A DNA stretch of 64,000 nucleotides, taken from NCBI GenBank assembly GCA_900473185.1, contig UCKU01000004.1:1-64000 (forward strand), read 5' to 3'. The stretch is from Hyphomicrobiales bacterium. Its GTDB lineage: Bacteria > Pseudomonadota > Alphaproteobacteria > Rhizobiales > Rhizobiaceae. The translations under genes were made by a program, and so were the position numbers. Below the pieces are notes generated by a model. That model was not told where the DNA came from. It was given only the letters and a program-made list of their open reading frames with translations, and did no database searches. Below, piece by piece: positions 16,662 through 25,331 of the stretch; within the stretch, counting starts at the first letter, position 1; every line of letters begins with the position of its first letter.

Positions 16662-17651
16662 TCAATCGGCTTTCCCGGCCTTATAGGCGTCATAGAGCTC
16701 ATCGAGACGACCAGAGAGATAGACACCGAAATCCGGCGCATCACCGGTCTTCAACGCAATGGTGAAGGACGTGCCGGAACTCTTGATGCGGCCGGCGATC
16801 TTGCCCCCGCCTGCAGGCTTCCAGTCATACTCGACACTCTCGGGCTTGACCTCTTCCTTCTTGGAGAGTTCGGCGACGAGAAGTTCGAAACGGCGATCGC
16901 TCTCCACAGCGTTGAATGTGGAAGAGCCAATCAGCTTGGTCAGACGTGAGGCCGCGGCTTCGGTCCAGTCTTGGGCAAGCGCCATCCATCGCCTGCGGCC
17001 GATGCCAGGTGCGGCACCGACGGCCTGGATGATATCGGCGGGAATTGCCCTTGCCACGGAGATGAGCTTCGACAGTTCCGTCTTGTCGGTCGAGAGCGCC
17101 TTCATGATGACGGGGCGATCGAACTTCTTCAGTTCGAGATTGAGTGCGAAGACGGCGCGCTCGATATACGAGAGATTGCGGCGCGCCGAGTTCTCGATGC
17201 CCTGCGCGATGACGAGATCTGTATCGTCGAGCTTGCGGATGACCGCCTGCACCTTGCGGCCGAGCAGCTTGACGGCCTGGAGGCGGCGATGGCCATAGGC
17301 GACCTGGTAGCGCCCGTCATGATGCGGATTGCGCCGCACCAGGATCGGCACTTCCTGGCCGTTCTCGGCGATCGACTGAACAAGTTCGTCTTCCAGATCG
17401 AGCGGCTCATCAGCGAGGCGATCGCGGATGAAGGACGAATCGATCAGCTCAGGGTCGAGTTCGACGATATGTTCGCCGGACAGCAGGGCCTCCTCCATCG
17501 CCCTGCTCTCTTCCTCCATCCGGCCGAGTGTCAGGGCCATGGTGCGCACCGGACCGGCTGCACCGCGCGCAGCGGTTTCCTCGAAGTTGGCCGCGGCCAA
17601 CTCCTGCGCCGTGTCGGTGAACAATCCTTTCAGTCGATCTCGTCTGCTCAT
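16662..17651 (-). CDS. repB: RepB/ParB-type centromere-binding partition protein (first locus)
   Basis: A 329-residue DNA-binding partition protein. The ATG at 17651 gives MSRRDRLKGLF, the standard RepB opening. The ParB nuclease-like domain is seen in QSIAENGQEVPILVRRNPHHDGRYQVAYGHRRLQAV (about residues 95-130), followed by the DNA-binding region with NLSYIERAVFALNLE and a helix-turn-helix. The C-terminus GVYLSGRLDELYDAY is the dimerisation tail. The gene starts inside the repA stop (ATGA). A perfect parS-like palindrome is embedded in its own 5' coding region at 17586-17601. Sequence differs widely from the RepB at 49366, consistent with independent specificity. Confidence 0.92.
   Translation of the reverse strand: MSRRDRLKGLFTDTAQELAAANFEETAARGAAGPVRTMALTLGRMEEESRAMEEALLSGEHIVELDPELIDSSFIRDRLADEPLDLEDELVQSIAENGQEVPILVRRNPHHDGRYQVAYGHRRLQAVKLLGRKVQAVIRKLDDTDLVIAQGIENSARRNLSYIERAVFALNLELKKFDRPVIMKALSTDKTELSKLISVARAIPADIIQAVGAAPGIGRRRWMALAQDWTEAAASRLTKLIGSSTFNAVESDRRFELLVAELSKKEEVKPESVEYDWKPAGGGKIAGRIKSSGTSFTIALKTGDAPDFGVYLSGRLDELYDAYKAGKAD
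17586..17601. promoter_or_regulatory. parS-like centromere site inside repB
   Basis: GTTGGCCGCGGCCAAC is a perfect 16-bp palindrome matching the repABC centromere consensus GTTNNNNGCNNNNAAC. It is identical to the site at 18961-18976. In the protein it encodes part of ELAAANFEE. Confidence 0.85.
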
Positions 17652-18844
17652 GTGCGGCCCCATGCTTTATGGATGCTGGTGATAATTTCGCCGTTGGCGG
17701 CGTTAACCGATTCCAGTGCCCGGTCATAGGTGGAGCGGCGAACCTGGCCCTTTTCAATTTCGTAAAGAGTCTGCTTGGTCAGGCCCGCATCGGCAATTGC
17801 CGTCGATTTCAGGATGGTCGCCGTCAGCACATCATCCCCGAAGAGGCTGCGCAAAAGTGCCACTATCTGCGACTGCGGCGCGTCAAAAGGCTCATGGCGG
17901 GTGACGACATATTTGATGAAATCATGCTGCAGGTCGCCGCCAGCCTTGCGCACGACCGAAAGAAGATCCGATGTCATCAACAGGAATTGCGACATGGAGG
18001 CGACATCAACCATCTGCGGATGGATGGTGATGAGAAGCGACGTGGCGGCGCAGACGGCGCCGAGCGTGAGATACCCGAGCTGTGGCGGGCAGTCGATAAC
18101 GACGATATCGTAATCCGCCTCAACCTCGGCGATTGCATTGCCGACGCGCCGAAAGAATAGCTCCTCCGGCTTCTGGCGATCACTCAAGGCACGCGGCGTT
18201 TCATGCTCAAACTCCATCAGTTCGAGATTGCCCGGGACCATATCGAGACCGTCGAAATAGGTCTTGCGGATAATATCCTTCAACGGGCGTCGTTGCGCAT
18301 CGTAGCGGATCGCACCGTAGAGCGTGTCGCCATCGCCGAGATCGAATTCCGGCTGAACGCCGAGCAGGGAGGAGAGCGAGGCCTGCGGATCGAGATCGAT
18401 CGCCAGAACACGATAACCTTCCAGCGCCAAATGCTGCGCGAGATAAAGCGTCGTCGTCGTCTTGGCCGAACCGCCCTTGAAATTGGTGATCGCGATCGTC
18501 TGCAGCTTCTCGCCGTCGCGGCGCCAGGGCAGGTAGGAGAGCGCATCCTTCGGCTTGATCTTCGCCATGTGTTGGCGCAACTCGTTGATCTGGCCGAGCG
18601 TGTAGGAGCGACGGCCATTCTGCGAGACGTCCGGCTGCGGGCCCTTGCCGTCCAAGGAAAGCTGGCGAAGATAGCCATCGGAGACGCCGATCATCTGCGC
18701 CGCCTCACCTGAGGTGAATGTCCGGAGCGTCTTTTGCGAAAGCGGCGGGAAGAGCCTTTCTCGCAGCAGCTTCAGCTGGCGTGAGAGCTGCGTGGCGTGC
18801 CGTTCGATGCGAATATCCGTCGTCGATACGCTAATGTTGTCCAA
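17648..18844 (-). CDS. repA: RepA/ParA-type partition ATPase (first locus)
   Basis: A 398-residue Walker-type ATPase that segregates the replicon with RepB and represses its own operon. The N-terminal helix-turn-helix (FTSGEAAQMIGVSDGYLRQLSLDGKGP, about residues 43-69) is typical of plasmid RepA. The deviant Walker A is FKGGSAKTTT near 124-133, and Walker B is IVVIDCPPQLGYLTLG near 245-260. The start is a TTG, with an AAGGGG ribosome site about nine bases upstream and no ATG candidate until the HTH. A parS-like site lies 117 bases upstream. Downstream repB overlaps by four bases. Confidence 0.92.
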   Translation of the reverse strand: MDNISVSTTDIRIERHATQLSRQLKLLRERLFPPLSQKTLRTFTSGEAAQMIGVSDGYLRQLSLDGKGPQPDVSQNGRRSYTLGQINELRQHMAKIKPKDALSYLPWRRDGEKLQTIAITNFKGGSAKTTTTLYLAQHLALEGYRVLAIDLDPQASLSSLLGVQPEFDLGDGDTLYGAIRYDAQRRPLKDIIRKTYFDGLDMVPGNLELMEFEHETPRALSDRQKPEELFFRRVGNAIAEVEADYDIVVIDCPPQLGYLTLGAVCAATSLLITIHPQMVDVASMSQFLLMTSDLLSVVRKAGGDLQHDFIKYVVTRHEPFDAPQSQIVALLRSLFGDDVLTATILKSTAIADAGLTKQTLYEIEKGQVRRSTYDRALESVNAANGEIITSIHKAWGRT

Positions 18845-18960
18845 AACACTTGCCCCTTCTTAAAGCGCTTTTCTGTCAACATAGCGTCAAAAAGCGTATC
18901 GAAGATGACATGATTCGGGGATAGCGACAATAAACGGTTCGCTAACCACACAGATAGAAA

Positions 18961-18976
18961 GTTGGCCGCGGCCAAC
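18961..18976. promoter_or_regulatory. parS-like centromere site between repA and cobF
   Basis: GTTGGCCGCGGCCAAC, an exact copy of the site in repB, lies in the 201-base divergent gap between repA and cobF, 70 bases before the cobF start. No cobalamin riboswitch signature was recognised in this gap. Confidence 0.85.
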
Positions 18977-19045
18977 TCATGGGTCCGCCCTTGCCAAAGG
19001 CTTGCTTTGGCGGCACAAACCGCTGGAAATCGCGAGGCAGAAAGC

Positions 19046-19810
19046 GTGCGGCATATCCACATCATCGGTATCGGAACGGGCAATCCCGAACATCTGACCA
19101 TCCAGGCGATCAATGCCATGAACGCGGCAGACGTCGTGTTCATCCCGACCAAGGGTGCTGCGAAGGCGGATCTCGCCGAGGTCCGCAGGGAGATCTGCGA
19201 GCGATATTTGACCCGCGAAGGTGTGCGCATCGTTGAATTCGAGGTGCCAAAGCGCGCAACCCAGGACCGGAGTTACGTCCAGAGCGTAGACGACTGGCAT
19301 GCTGCGATCGCCCTTATCTATGAAGGACTGATCGGCGACCTGCGGGAAAACGGTGCCGGCGCCTTCCTCGTCTGGGGCGATCCGAGCCTCTATGATAGCA
19401 CGATCCGCATTATCGAACGGGTGCGTAACACCGGTGCCTGTTCCTTCGACTATCATGTCGTTCCCGGCATCACCAGCATCCAGGCGCTGGCGGCAAGCCA
19501 TCGCATCCCTGTCAATCTCGTCGGCAAGCCGGTCGAAATCACCACCGGCCGGCGGCTGAGCGAAACGGGGCTGACGCATGAGAGCACCGTCGTGATGCTC
19601 GATGGCGAACAGGCCTTCTCGAAGATCGACGATCCCGATGCGGAAATCTTCTGGGGGGCCTATCTCGGCACGGAGAACGAAGTGATCCGCTCGGGCCGGC
19701 TTGGCCATATAGCCGACGACATCCTCCGGCTCCGGGCCGAAGAGCGCGAGCGGCATGGCTGGATCATGGATATCTATCTCCTGCGCAAGGGACGGGACTT
19801 CGAAGAGTAG
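19046..19810 (+). CDS. cobF: Precorrin-6A synthase (deacetylating) CobF
   Basis: A 254-residue SAM-dependent methyltransferase of the aerobic cobalamin pathway. It methylates C-1 of precorrin-5 and releases acetate. The GTG at 19046 is preceded by GAGG at eight bases and gives the typical start VRHIHIIGIGTGNPEHLTIQ with the glycine-rich SAM motif. The segment VWGDPSLYDSTIRII and the PGITSIQALAASH motif are conserved in the CobF/CbiE fold. A longer in-frame start would run over the parS palindrome and is rejected. It heads the cob cluster, 75 bases ahead of cobG. Confidence 0.93.
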   Translation: MRHIHIIGIGTGNPEHLTIQAINAMNAADVVFIPTKGAAKADLAEVRREICERYLTREGVRIVEFEVPKRATQDRSYVQSVDDWHAAIALIYEGLIGDLRENGAGAFLVWGDPSLYDSTIRIIERVRNTGACSFDYHVVPGITSIQALAASHRIPVNLVGKPVEITTGRRLSETGLTHESTVVMLDGEQAFSKIDDPDAEIFWGAYLGTENEVIRSGRLGHIADDILRLRAEERERHGWIMDIYLLRKGRDFEE

Positions 19811-19885
19811 TCATCCCATATCCAACCCGATCTCGCTTTGCTGCATCCGGCGCGATCATGTAAGACATGCCCAAAGGATGGATGA

Positions 19886-21247
19886 ATGCGCAGCGCTGCC
19901 GGCAAGATCTTGAAAGCAGAAAGCCCTGATATAACGGGCATGCAACGTGGCGCCTGCCCGGCGCTCGCAGCTCCCATGCAAACCGGCGATGGTCTGCTCG
20001 TTCGCCTGCGGCCAGCGGGCGGCGCACTCACGATCTCCCAGTCCCGGCAGTTGGCCTCGGCAGCGGCGCGACATGGAAACGGTATTCTTGAAATCACCGC
20101 CCGCGGCAATTTGCAGATCCGGGGTCTTCAAACCGGCTCCGTCGGGCCGCTGGCAGCCGAGATCGATGCCGCCGGCATCATCGTGCCTGACGGCGTGGCG
20201 ATCGAGATTTCGCCTCTGCACGGCATCGATGCGGACGAGATCGCCGATGCGGCGGATATGGAAGCGGAACTGCGCAGCAAGCTCGGCGACCTTCTCAGCT
20301 CTCCGCACCTTGCTCCGAAACTCTCCATCCTGATCGATGGGGGCGGTCCGTTTTCACTTTCCACACTCATTGCCGATATCCGCATCATCGCACAGCCCGC
20401 CGGACAATGGCTGGTCTCAATCGCCGGCGATGATGAGGGCGCAACGCCACTCGCCCTCTATAGTGCAGATGCCGCTGTCAATGCGGTCGGCGATCTGCTC
20501 CAGATGCTGATTGCGCGCGGCAGCCGGACACGCGCCCGCGACATCGACGCGGCAATACTGCGCGCCCATTATCCGCAGATCGATAGCATTCGATCTACCC
20601 GGCCAGCGCCAAGAAAATCGTCCTTCGTCGGTGTAACGAGACTGGGGAATGGCAGCACGGTACTCGGGGTGCGCCTGACGTTCGGTCAGGCAAGGGCCGC
20701 CGATCTGATCTCCTTTCTCACGTCAGCCGAAAATGCTGGCGCAAGGCAAATCCGGCTGGCTCCGGATCGTGGTTTCTTCGTGATTGGTCTGGCCGAGACG
20801 GCAATGCCGGCTATTCAAAAAGCAGCCGTCGATCATGGCTTCAGCGTCACGGCGAACGAGCCGACCGAGCAGATTGCTGCCTGCGCCGGGGCAGGGGCCT
20901 GTGCCTCGGCCTTCTACGATACCAGGGCTCTAGCCAGCCAGTTGATCGACCAGGTTCCCGATCTCTTCGACGGCTCGCCGAAGCTTCACCTTTCCGGCTG
21001 TGCGAAAGGTTGCGCGCATCGGCGCGCCGATCTCGCGATTGTCGGTTCGGCCGAAGGTTACAGCTTCATCGTCAACGGGCTCGCGGCAGACAGACCGGCT
21101 GCAAGGATTGCTGGCGAACGGATCGATTTCGCTATAGAGAGGCTCGCCCGGCTGATCAAAGACAAAAGAAGCGCCGGCGAGTCGAGCGCCGATTGCCTGA
21201 AAAGGCTTGGCGCCAAAGGCCTCGCCGAGGCGCTGCAACAGGAATAG
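19886..21247 (+). CDS. cobG: Precorrin-3B synthase CobG
   Basis: A 453-residue oxygen-dependent monooxygenase that makes precorrin-3B with its gamma-lactone, and a marker of the aerobic route. It belongs to the nitrite/sulfite reductase family: an N-terminal ferredoxin-like half-domain (QTGDGLLVRLRPAGGALTIS, then ITARGNLQIRGL) and the cysteine cluster CAGAGAC near residues 332-338 with LSGCAKGCAH near 371-380, for a 4Fe-4S centre. The stop is followed two bases later by cobH, so they are cotranscribed. Confidence 0.93.
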   Translation: MRSAAGKILKAESPDITGMQRGACPALAAPMQTGDGLLVRLRPAGGALTISQSRQLASAAARHGNGILEITARGNLQIRGLQTGSVGPLAAEIDAAGIIVPDGVAIEISPLHGIDADEIADAADMEAELRSKLGDLLSSPHLAPKLSILIDGGGPFSLSTLIADIRIIAQPAGQWLVSIAGDDEGATPLALYSADAAVNAVGDLLQMLIARGSRTRARDIDAAILRAHYPQIDSIRSTRPAPRKSSFVGVTRLGNGSTVLGVRLTFGQARAADLISFLTSAENAGARQIRLAPDRGFFVIGLAETAMPAIQKAAVDHGFSVTANEPTEQIAACAGAGACASAFYDTRALASQLIDQVPDLFDGSPKLHLSGCAKGCAHRRADLAIVGSAEGYSFIVNGLAADRPAARIAGERIDFAIERLARLIKDKRSAGESSADCLKRLGAKGLAEALQQE

Positions 21248-21249
21248 CA

Positions 21250-21882
21250 ATGCCAGACTACGATTATATCCGCAGCGGAGACGCAATCTACGAGCGCTCC
21301 TTCGCAATCATTCGCAGCGAAGCCGATCTCTCGCGTTTTTCGCCTGAGGAAGCGGATATTGCTGTCCGCATGATCCATGCCTGCGGGTTGGTCGAAGCCG
21401 CACAGAACTTCGTCTTTTCATCCGATTTCGTCCATGCCGCGCGCATCGCATTGCAAGACGGCGCCCCGATCTTTTGCGATGCGGAGATGGTGTCGCATGG
21501 CGTGACGCGGGCCCGCCTGCCGGCGAAGAACGAGGTAATCTGCACCCTGCACGATCCGCGCACCCACGAGCTCGCCCATCAGACCGGCAATACCCGCTCG
21601 GCTGCCGCTATCCATCTCTGGCTCGACCGGCTCGCCGGCAGCGTCGTTGCGATCGGCAACGCACCGACGGCCCTCTTCCATCTTCTCGAACTTCTGCGCG
21701 ACGGCGCGCCGAAGCCGGCGGCGATCATCGGCATGCCGGTCGGCTTTGTCGGGGCTGCCGAATCCAAGGATGCGCTTGCGGAAAATTCCTATGGCGTTCC
21801 CTATGCCATCGTGCGCGGCCGGCTTGGCGGCAGCGCCATGACGGCAGCCGCCGTCAATGCACTTTCGAGGCCCGGCCTATGA
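21250..21882 (+). CDS. cobH: Precorrin-8X methylmutase CobH
   Basis: A 210-residue enzyme that moves a methyl group from C-11 to C-12 to give hydrogenobyrinic acid. Family features are seen in DYIRSGDAIYERSFAIIRSE at the N-terminus, RMIHACGLVEAAQNFVFS with the catalytic histidine (H45), and GNAPTALFHLLELL and GMPVGFVGAAESK in the C-terminal half. The ATG at 21250 lies directly behind cobG, and the stop overlaps the cobI start (ATGA). Confidence 0.94.
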   Translation: MPDYDYIRSGDAIYERSFAIIRSEADLSRFSPEEADIAVRMIHACGLVEAAQNFVFSSDFVHAARIALQDGAPIFCDAEMVSHGVTRARLPAKNEVICTLHDPRTHELAHQTGNTRSAAAIHLWLDRLAGSVVAIGNAPTALFHLLELLRDGAPKPAAIIGMPVGFVGAAESKDALAENSYGVPYAIVRGRLGGSAMTAAAVNALSRPGL

Positions 21883-22604
21883 GCGGGCGTCTGATCGGCG
21901 TCGGCACCGGACCCGGCGATCCCGAGCTTCTGACCGTCAAGGCCGTGCGCGCCATCGAGGGTGCCGACGTCATTGCCTATTTCGCCAAGCAGGGCAGAAG
22001 CGGCAATGGTAAGGCAATCGTCGAGCATCTGCTGAAGCCCGGCATTGAGCTTCTGCCGCTCTATTATCCTGTCACGACCGAGCTCGACAAAGACGACCCG
22101 CTCTACCAGAGCCGCATCACCGATTTCTACAATAGATCCGCCGATGCCGTTGCCCTTCATCTCGAGGCAGGTCGCACGGTCGCGGTGCTGAGCGAAGGCG
22201 ATCCGCTCTTCTATGGCTCTTACATGCATCTGCATGTGCGGCTGTCGCAGCGCTATTTGACAGAAGTCATTCCCGGCATCAGCGCGATGTCCGGCTGCTG
22301 GTCGCTGGCAGGCATGCCGATCGTTCAGGGCGACGACGTGCTCTCCGTCCTGCCGGGCACGATGGGCGAGCAGGAGCTCACCCGCCGTCTTGCCGATACC
22401 GAGGCTGCCGTCATCATGAAAGTGGGCCGCAACCTGCCGAAGATCCGCCGCGCACTGAAGGCGGCCGGACGTCTTGGTGACGCGCTCTATGTCGAACGCG
22501 GCACCATGGCAAATGCCGCAATGGTCAAGCTTGCCGAACGGGGCGAGGGCGATGCGCCCTATTTCTCGCTGGTGCTGGTGCCCGGCTGGGGGGCCAGCCG
22601 ATGA
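21879..22604 (+). CDS. cobI: Precorrin-2 C20-methyltransferase CobI
   Basis: A 241-residue SAM-dependent enzyme that makes precorrin-3A. It opens with the family glycine loop (GRLIGVGTGPGDPELLTVKA), has VAVLSEGDPLFYGSYMHLH near residues 101-119 and VIPGISAMSGCWSLAGMPI near 129-147. The gene overlaps both neighbours by four bases, indicating translational coupling in cobHIJ. Confidence 0.94.
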   Translation: MSGRLIGVGTGPGDPELLTVKAVRAIEGADVIAYFAKQGRSGNGKAIVEHLLKPGIELLPLYYPVTTELDKDDPLYQSRITDFYNRSADAVALHLEAGRTVAVLSEGDPLFYGSYMHLHVRLSQRYLTEVIPGISAMSGCWSLAGMPIVQGDDVLSVLPGTMGEQELTRRLADTEAAVIMKVGRNLPKIRRALKAAGRLGDALYVERGTMANAAMVKLAERGEGDAPYFSLVLVPGWGASR

Positions 22605-23365
22605 GTGGGCGGCTATTCGTCATCGGCACCGGTCCCGGCAATCCGGAGCAGATGACCCCGGAAGCGCTGGCCGCCGTTGAAACCGCCACTGAATTCTTCG
22701 GCTACGGACCCTATCTCGACCGCCTGACGCTGCGCACCGACCAGACCCGCCATGCTTCCGACAATCGCGAGGAGCTGGACCGGGCAGGGGCTGCTCTGAC
22801 GCTCGCCACCAGGGGTGCGAATGTCTGCATCGTCTCCGGCGGCGACCCCGGCGTCTTTGCGATGGCCGCCGCCGTCTGCGAAGCGATCGACAAGGGGCCG
22901 GCGGGATGGCGCGGCGTCGATCTCACCGTTCTGCCCGGCATCACCGCCATGCTGGCGGTTGCCGCGCGCGTCGGTGCACCGCTCGGGCATGATTTCTGCG
23001 CCATATCGCTATCAGATAATCTGAAGCCCTGGACCGTTATAGAGAACCGTCTGGCGCTAGCGGCACAAGCCGGTTTCGTCATCGCCCTCTATAATCCGAT
23101 CAGCAAGGCGCGCCCCTGGCAGCTTGGCACGGCCTTCGAACTGCTGCGCCAACATCTACCGGCAACCACGCCCGTCATCTTCGGACGTGCGGCTGGGCGG
23201 CCCGACGAACGGATCACCGTGCAGCCGCTGGAAAAGGCCGATGCCGCCATTGCCGATATGGCAACCTGCGTGATCATCGGTTCACCCGAGACCCGGGTGA
23301 TAAGCCGTGAGGGGCAGCCGGATCTGATCTATACGCCGCGCTCCATGGCCGGGGAGACCAAATGA
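22601..23365 (+). CDS. cobJ: Precorrin-3B C17-methyltransferase CobJ
   Basis: A 254-residue SAM-dependent enzyme that methylates C-17 with ring contraction to give precorrin-4. Motifs are LFVIGTGPGNPEQMTPEALA at the N-terminus, VCIVSGGDPGVFAMAAAV near residues 75-92, VLPGITAMLAVAARVGAPLGHDF and the typical ALYNPISKARPWQL. The last 37 bases overlap, tail to tail, the 3' end of cobK on the other strand. Confidence 0.94.
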   Translation: MSGRLFVIGTGPGNPEQMTPEALAAVETATEFFGYGPYLDRLTLRTDQTRHASDNREELDRAGAALTLATRGANVCIVSGGDPGVFAMAAAVCEAIDKGPAGWRGVDLTVLPGITAMLAVAARVGAPLGHDFCAISLSDNLKPWTVIENRLALAAQAGFVIALYNPISKARPWQLGTAFELLRQHLPATTPVIFGRAAGRPDERITVQPLEKADAAIADMATCVIIGSPETRVISREGQPDLIYTPRSMAGETK

Positions 23366-24099
23366 TCGATTGCTTCGAGCGCCGCTTCCACCGTTTCGAC
23401 CGACGTCATGATGGCAGCGGGCGCGCGGGCGATCACGACAACCTTGATACCGAGCAGGCGCGCGGCCTCGATCTTGGCATAGGCCGCTGTGCCGCCGCTG
23501 TTCTTGGTGATGACGGCATCGATACGATGCTTCCGCATGAGGTCGATTTCGCTCTCGAGCGTGAAGGGACCACGGTCGAGGACGTAGTCGACATCGGCAA
23601 GGGCAAGCGGCGGATCGACGGGATCGACGCTGCGTACCAGATAGAAATGCTGTGGGGCGATTTCGGCGTGATGGGCGCCCTGACGTCCGGTCGCCAGAAA
23701 GACGCGGCGCGGGGCGGGGCCAAGTGCCGCAATCGCCGCCGGAATATCCGCAACGATATGCCAGTGATCGCCCGGTTCGGGCATCCATTCAGCGCGAACG
23801 AGCGCGAGCGCGCGGATACCGGTGCGTTCAGCAGCAACGGCGGCATTGGCCGAAATGCGCTCGGCGAAGGGATGGGTGGCATCGACCAGCAGGTGATAGC
23901 CTCCTCCCGTCAGGAATCTCGCCAGCCCCTCCCCACCGCCGAAGCCGCCGATACGGACGGGAACCGGCTGCTGGGCGGGAGCCTGCGTGCGGCCCGCCAG
24001 CGACAGGAGAATGTCGAACTCTTCCCGCGTGGACAGCTCTTCGGCAAGCCTGCGCGCCTCGCTGGTTCCGCCGAGGATCAGGATACGGGTCTTCTCCAT
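23329..24099 (-). CDS. cobK: Precorrin-6A reductase CobK
   Basis: A 256-residue NADPH-dependent enzyme that reduces precorrin-6A to precorrin-6B. The start [20 protein letters not shown], the LVDATHPFAERISANA motif near residues 69-84 and TKNSGGTAAYAKIEAARLLGI near 205-225 are diagnostic. The ATG at 24099 is preceded by GGGGGAAG at eight bases. It is the only cob gene on the minus strand: its start codon overlaps the cobL start on the opposite strand, and its end overlaps cobJ. Confidence 0.94.
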   Translation of the reverse strand: MEKTRILILGGTSEARRLAEELSTREEFDILLSLAGRTQAPAQQPVPVRIGGFGGGEGLARFLTGGGYHLLVDATHPFAERISANAAVAAERTGIRALALVRAEWMPEPGDHWHIVADIPAAIAALGPAPRRVFLATGRQGAHHAEIAPQHFYLVRSVDPVDPPLALADVDYVLDRGPFTLESEIDLMRKHRIDAVITKNSGGTAAYAKIEAARLLGIKVVVIARAPAAIMTSVETVEAALEAIDHLVSPAMERGV

Positions 24100-25327
24100 G
24101 TCTGACACTTCCCCCACCGGCGCGCGCTGGCTCACTCTTATCGGCATCGGCGAAGATGGTCCAGACGGGCTCGGCGAGGAGGCAAAGCGCCTGATTGCTG
24201 CCGCACCCGCCGTCTTCGGCGGTGCGCGCCATCTTGAACTTGCCGATACACTGATCATCGGCGAACGCTTTGCCTGGCAGAGCCCCTTCGAAAAGTCGGT
24301 CGAGGCGATCGAGGCTTGGCGCGGCACGCCCGTCGTCGTGCTGGCATCAGGCGATCCCTTCCTCTACGGCGTCGGGGCGACGCTGTCGCGCCGGATTGCG
24401 GCGCACGAGATGCGCACCATCCCCGCACCCTCCGCGTTCAGCCTTGCTGCGTCGCGTCTCGGCTGGCCGCTGCAAGAGACAGCCTGTGTATCGCTGCATG
24501 GACGCCCGCTCGACCTCATCCGCCCGCACCTGCATGCCGGAAGGCATATTCTGGCGCTGACCTCGGACGAGAAAGGGCCGCAGGCGCTGGCCGACCTGCT
24601 TGTCGCCAACGGCTTCGCCGAAACACGCCTGACGGTTCTGGAAGCCCTTGGCGGCGAGCGGGAGCGCATCCGCAGCGCGACGGCATCGGGATTTGATCTC
24701 GACACGATCGACCCGCTGAATGTCTGCGCCCTCGAGGTGGCGGCGGGGAAAGCGGCACGCATCCTGCCTTATGCTTCAGGTCTCGACGACGCGCTCTTCG
24801 AGCATGACGGTCAGATCACCAAGCGGGAGATCCGCGCCGTTACCCTGTCGGCACTGTCGCCGCGCCATGGCGAACTCCTCTGGGATATCGGCGCCGGTTC
24901 CGGATCTGTTGGCATCGAGTGGATGCTCGCCGATCCGTCGCTCAAAGCAATCGCCATCGAACAGGCGCCGGAACGGGCTGCCCGCATTGCCCGCAATGCC
25001 GTCTCATTCGGCGTGCCGCAGCTTGCCCTCATCGAGGGGACGGCACCTGTTGCGCTCGCCAGCTTGCCCGCACCGGATGCGATCTTCATCGGCGGCGGCG
25101 GCAGCGAGGCCGGTGTCATGGATGCGGCGATCAAAGCATTGAAGCGGGGAGGGCGGCTCGTTGCCAATGCCGTCACGCTGGAAATGGAAGCACTGCTGTT
25201 CACCGAATATGCGGCGCGCGGCGGCACTCTGACGAAAATCGAAATCGCCCGCGCCGCACCCGTCGGCGGCATGAGCGGCTGGCGGCGGGCCATGCCCGTG
25301 ACGCAATGGCGCTGGACCAAGGAATAG
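24098..25327 (+). CDS. cobL: Precorrin-6B C5,15-methyltransferase (decarboxylating) CobL
   Basis: A 409-residue fusion enzyme that adds two methyl groups and decarboxylates an acetate side chain to give precorrin-8X. The N-terminal CbiE-like half runs from [19 protein letters not shown] with [18 protein letters not shown]. The C-terminal CbiT-like Rossmann methyltransferase has [18 protein letters not shown] near residues 266-283. The ATG at 24098 is the best in-frame start, but no close ribosome site is visible because the upstream sequence is the 5' coding region of cobK on the other strand. Any leader must therefore run antisense to cobK. Confidence 0.93.
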   Translation: MSDTSPTGARWLTLIGIGEDGPDGLGEEAKRLIAAAPAVFGGARHLELADTLIIGERFAWQSPFEKSVEAIEAWRGTPVVVLASGDPFLYGVGATLSRRIAAHEMRTIPAPSAFSLAASRLGWPLQETACVSLHGRPLDLIRPHLHAGRHILALTSDEKGPQALADLLVANGFAETRLTVLEALGGERERIRSATASGFDLDTIDPLNVCALEVAAGKAARILPYASGLDDALFEHDGQITKREIRAVTLSALSPRHGELLWDIGAGSGSVGIEWMLADPSLKAIAIEQAPERAARIARNAVSFGVPQLALIEGTAPVALASLPAPDAIFIGGGGSEAGVMDAAIKALKRGGRLVANAVTLEMEALLFTEYAARGGTLTKIEIARAAPVGGMSGWRRAMPVTQWRWTKE

Positions 25328-25331
25328 AAGA

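Noticed and set aside
18845..19045. Cobalamin riboswitch before cobF
   Set aside because: No B12-box-like sequence or recognisable conserved core was seen. A covariance search would be decisive.
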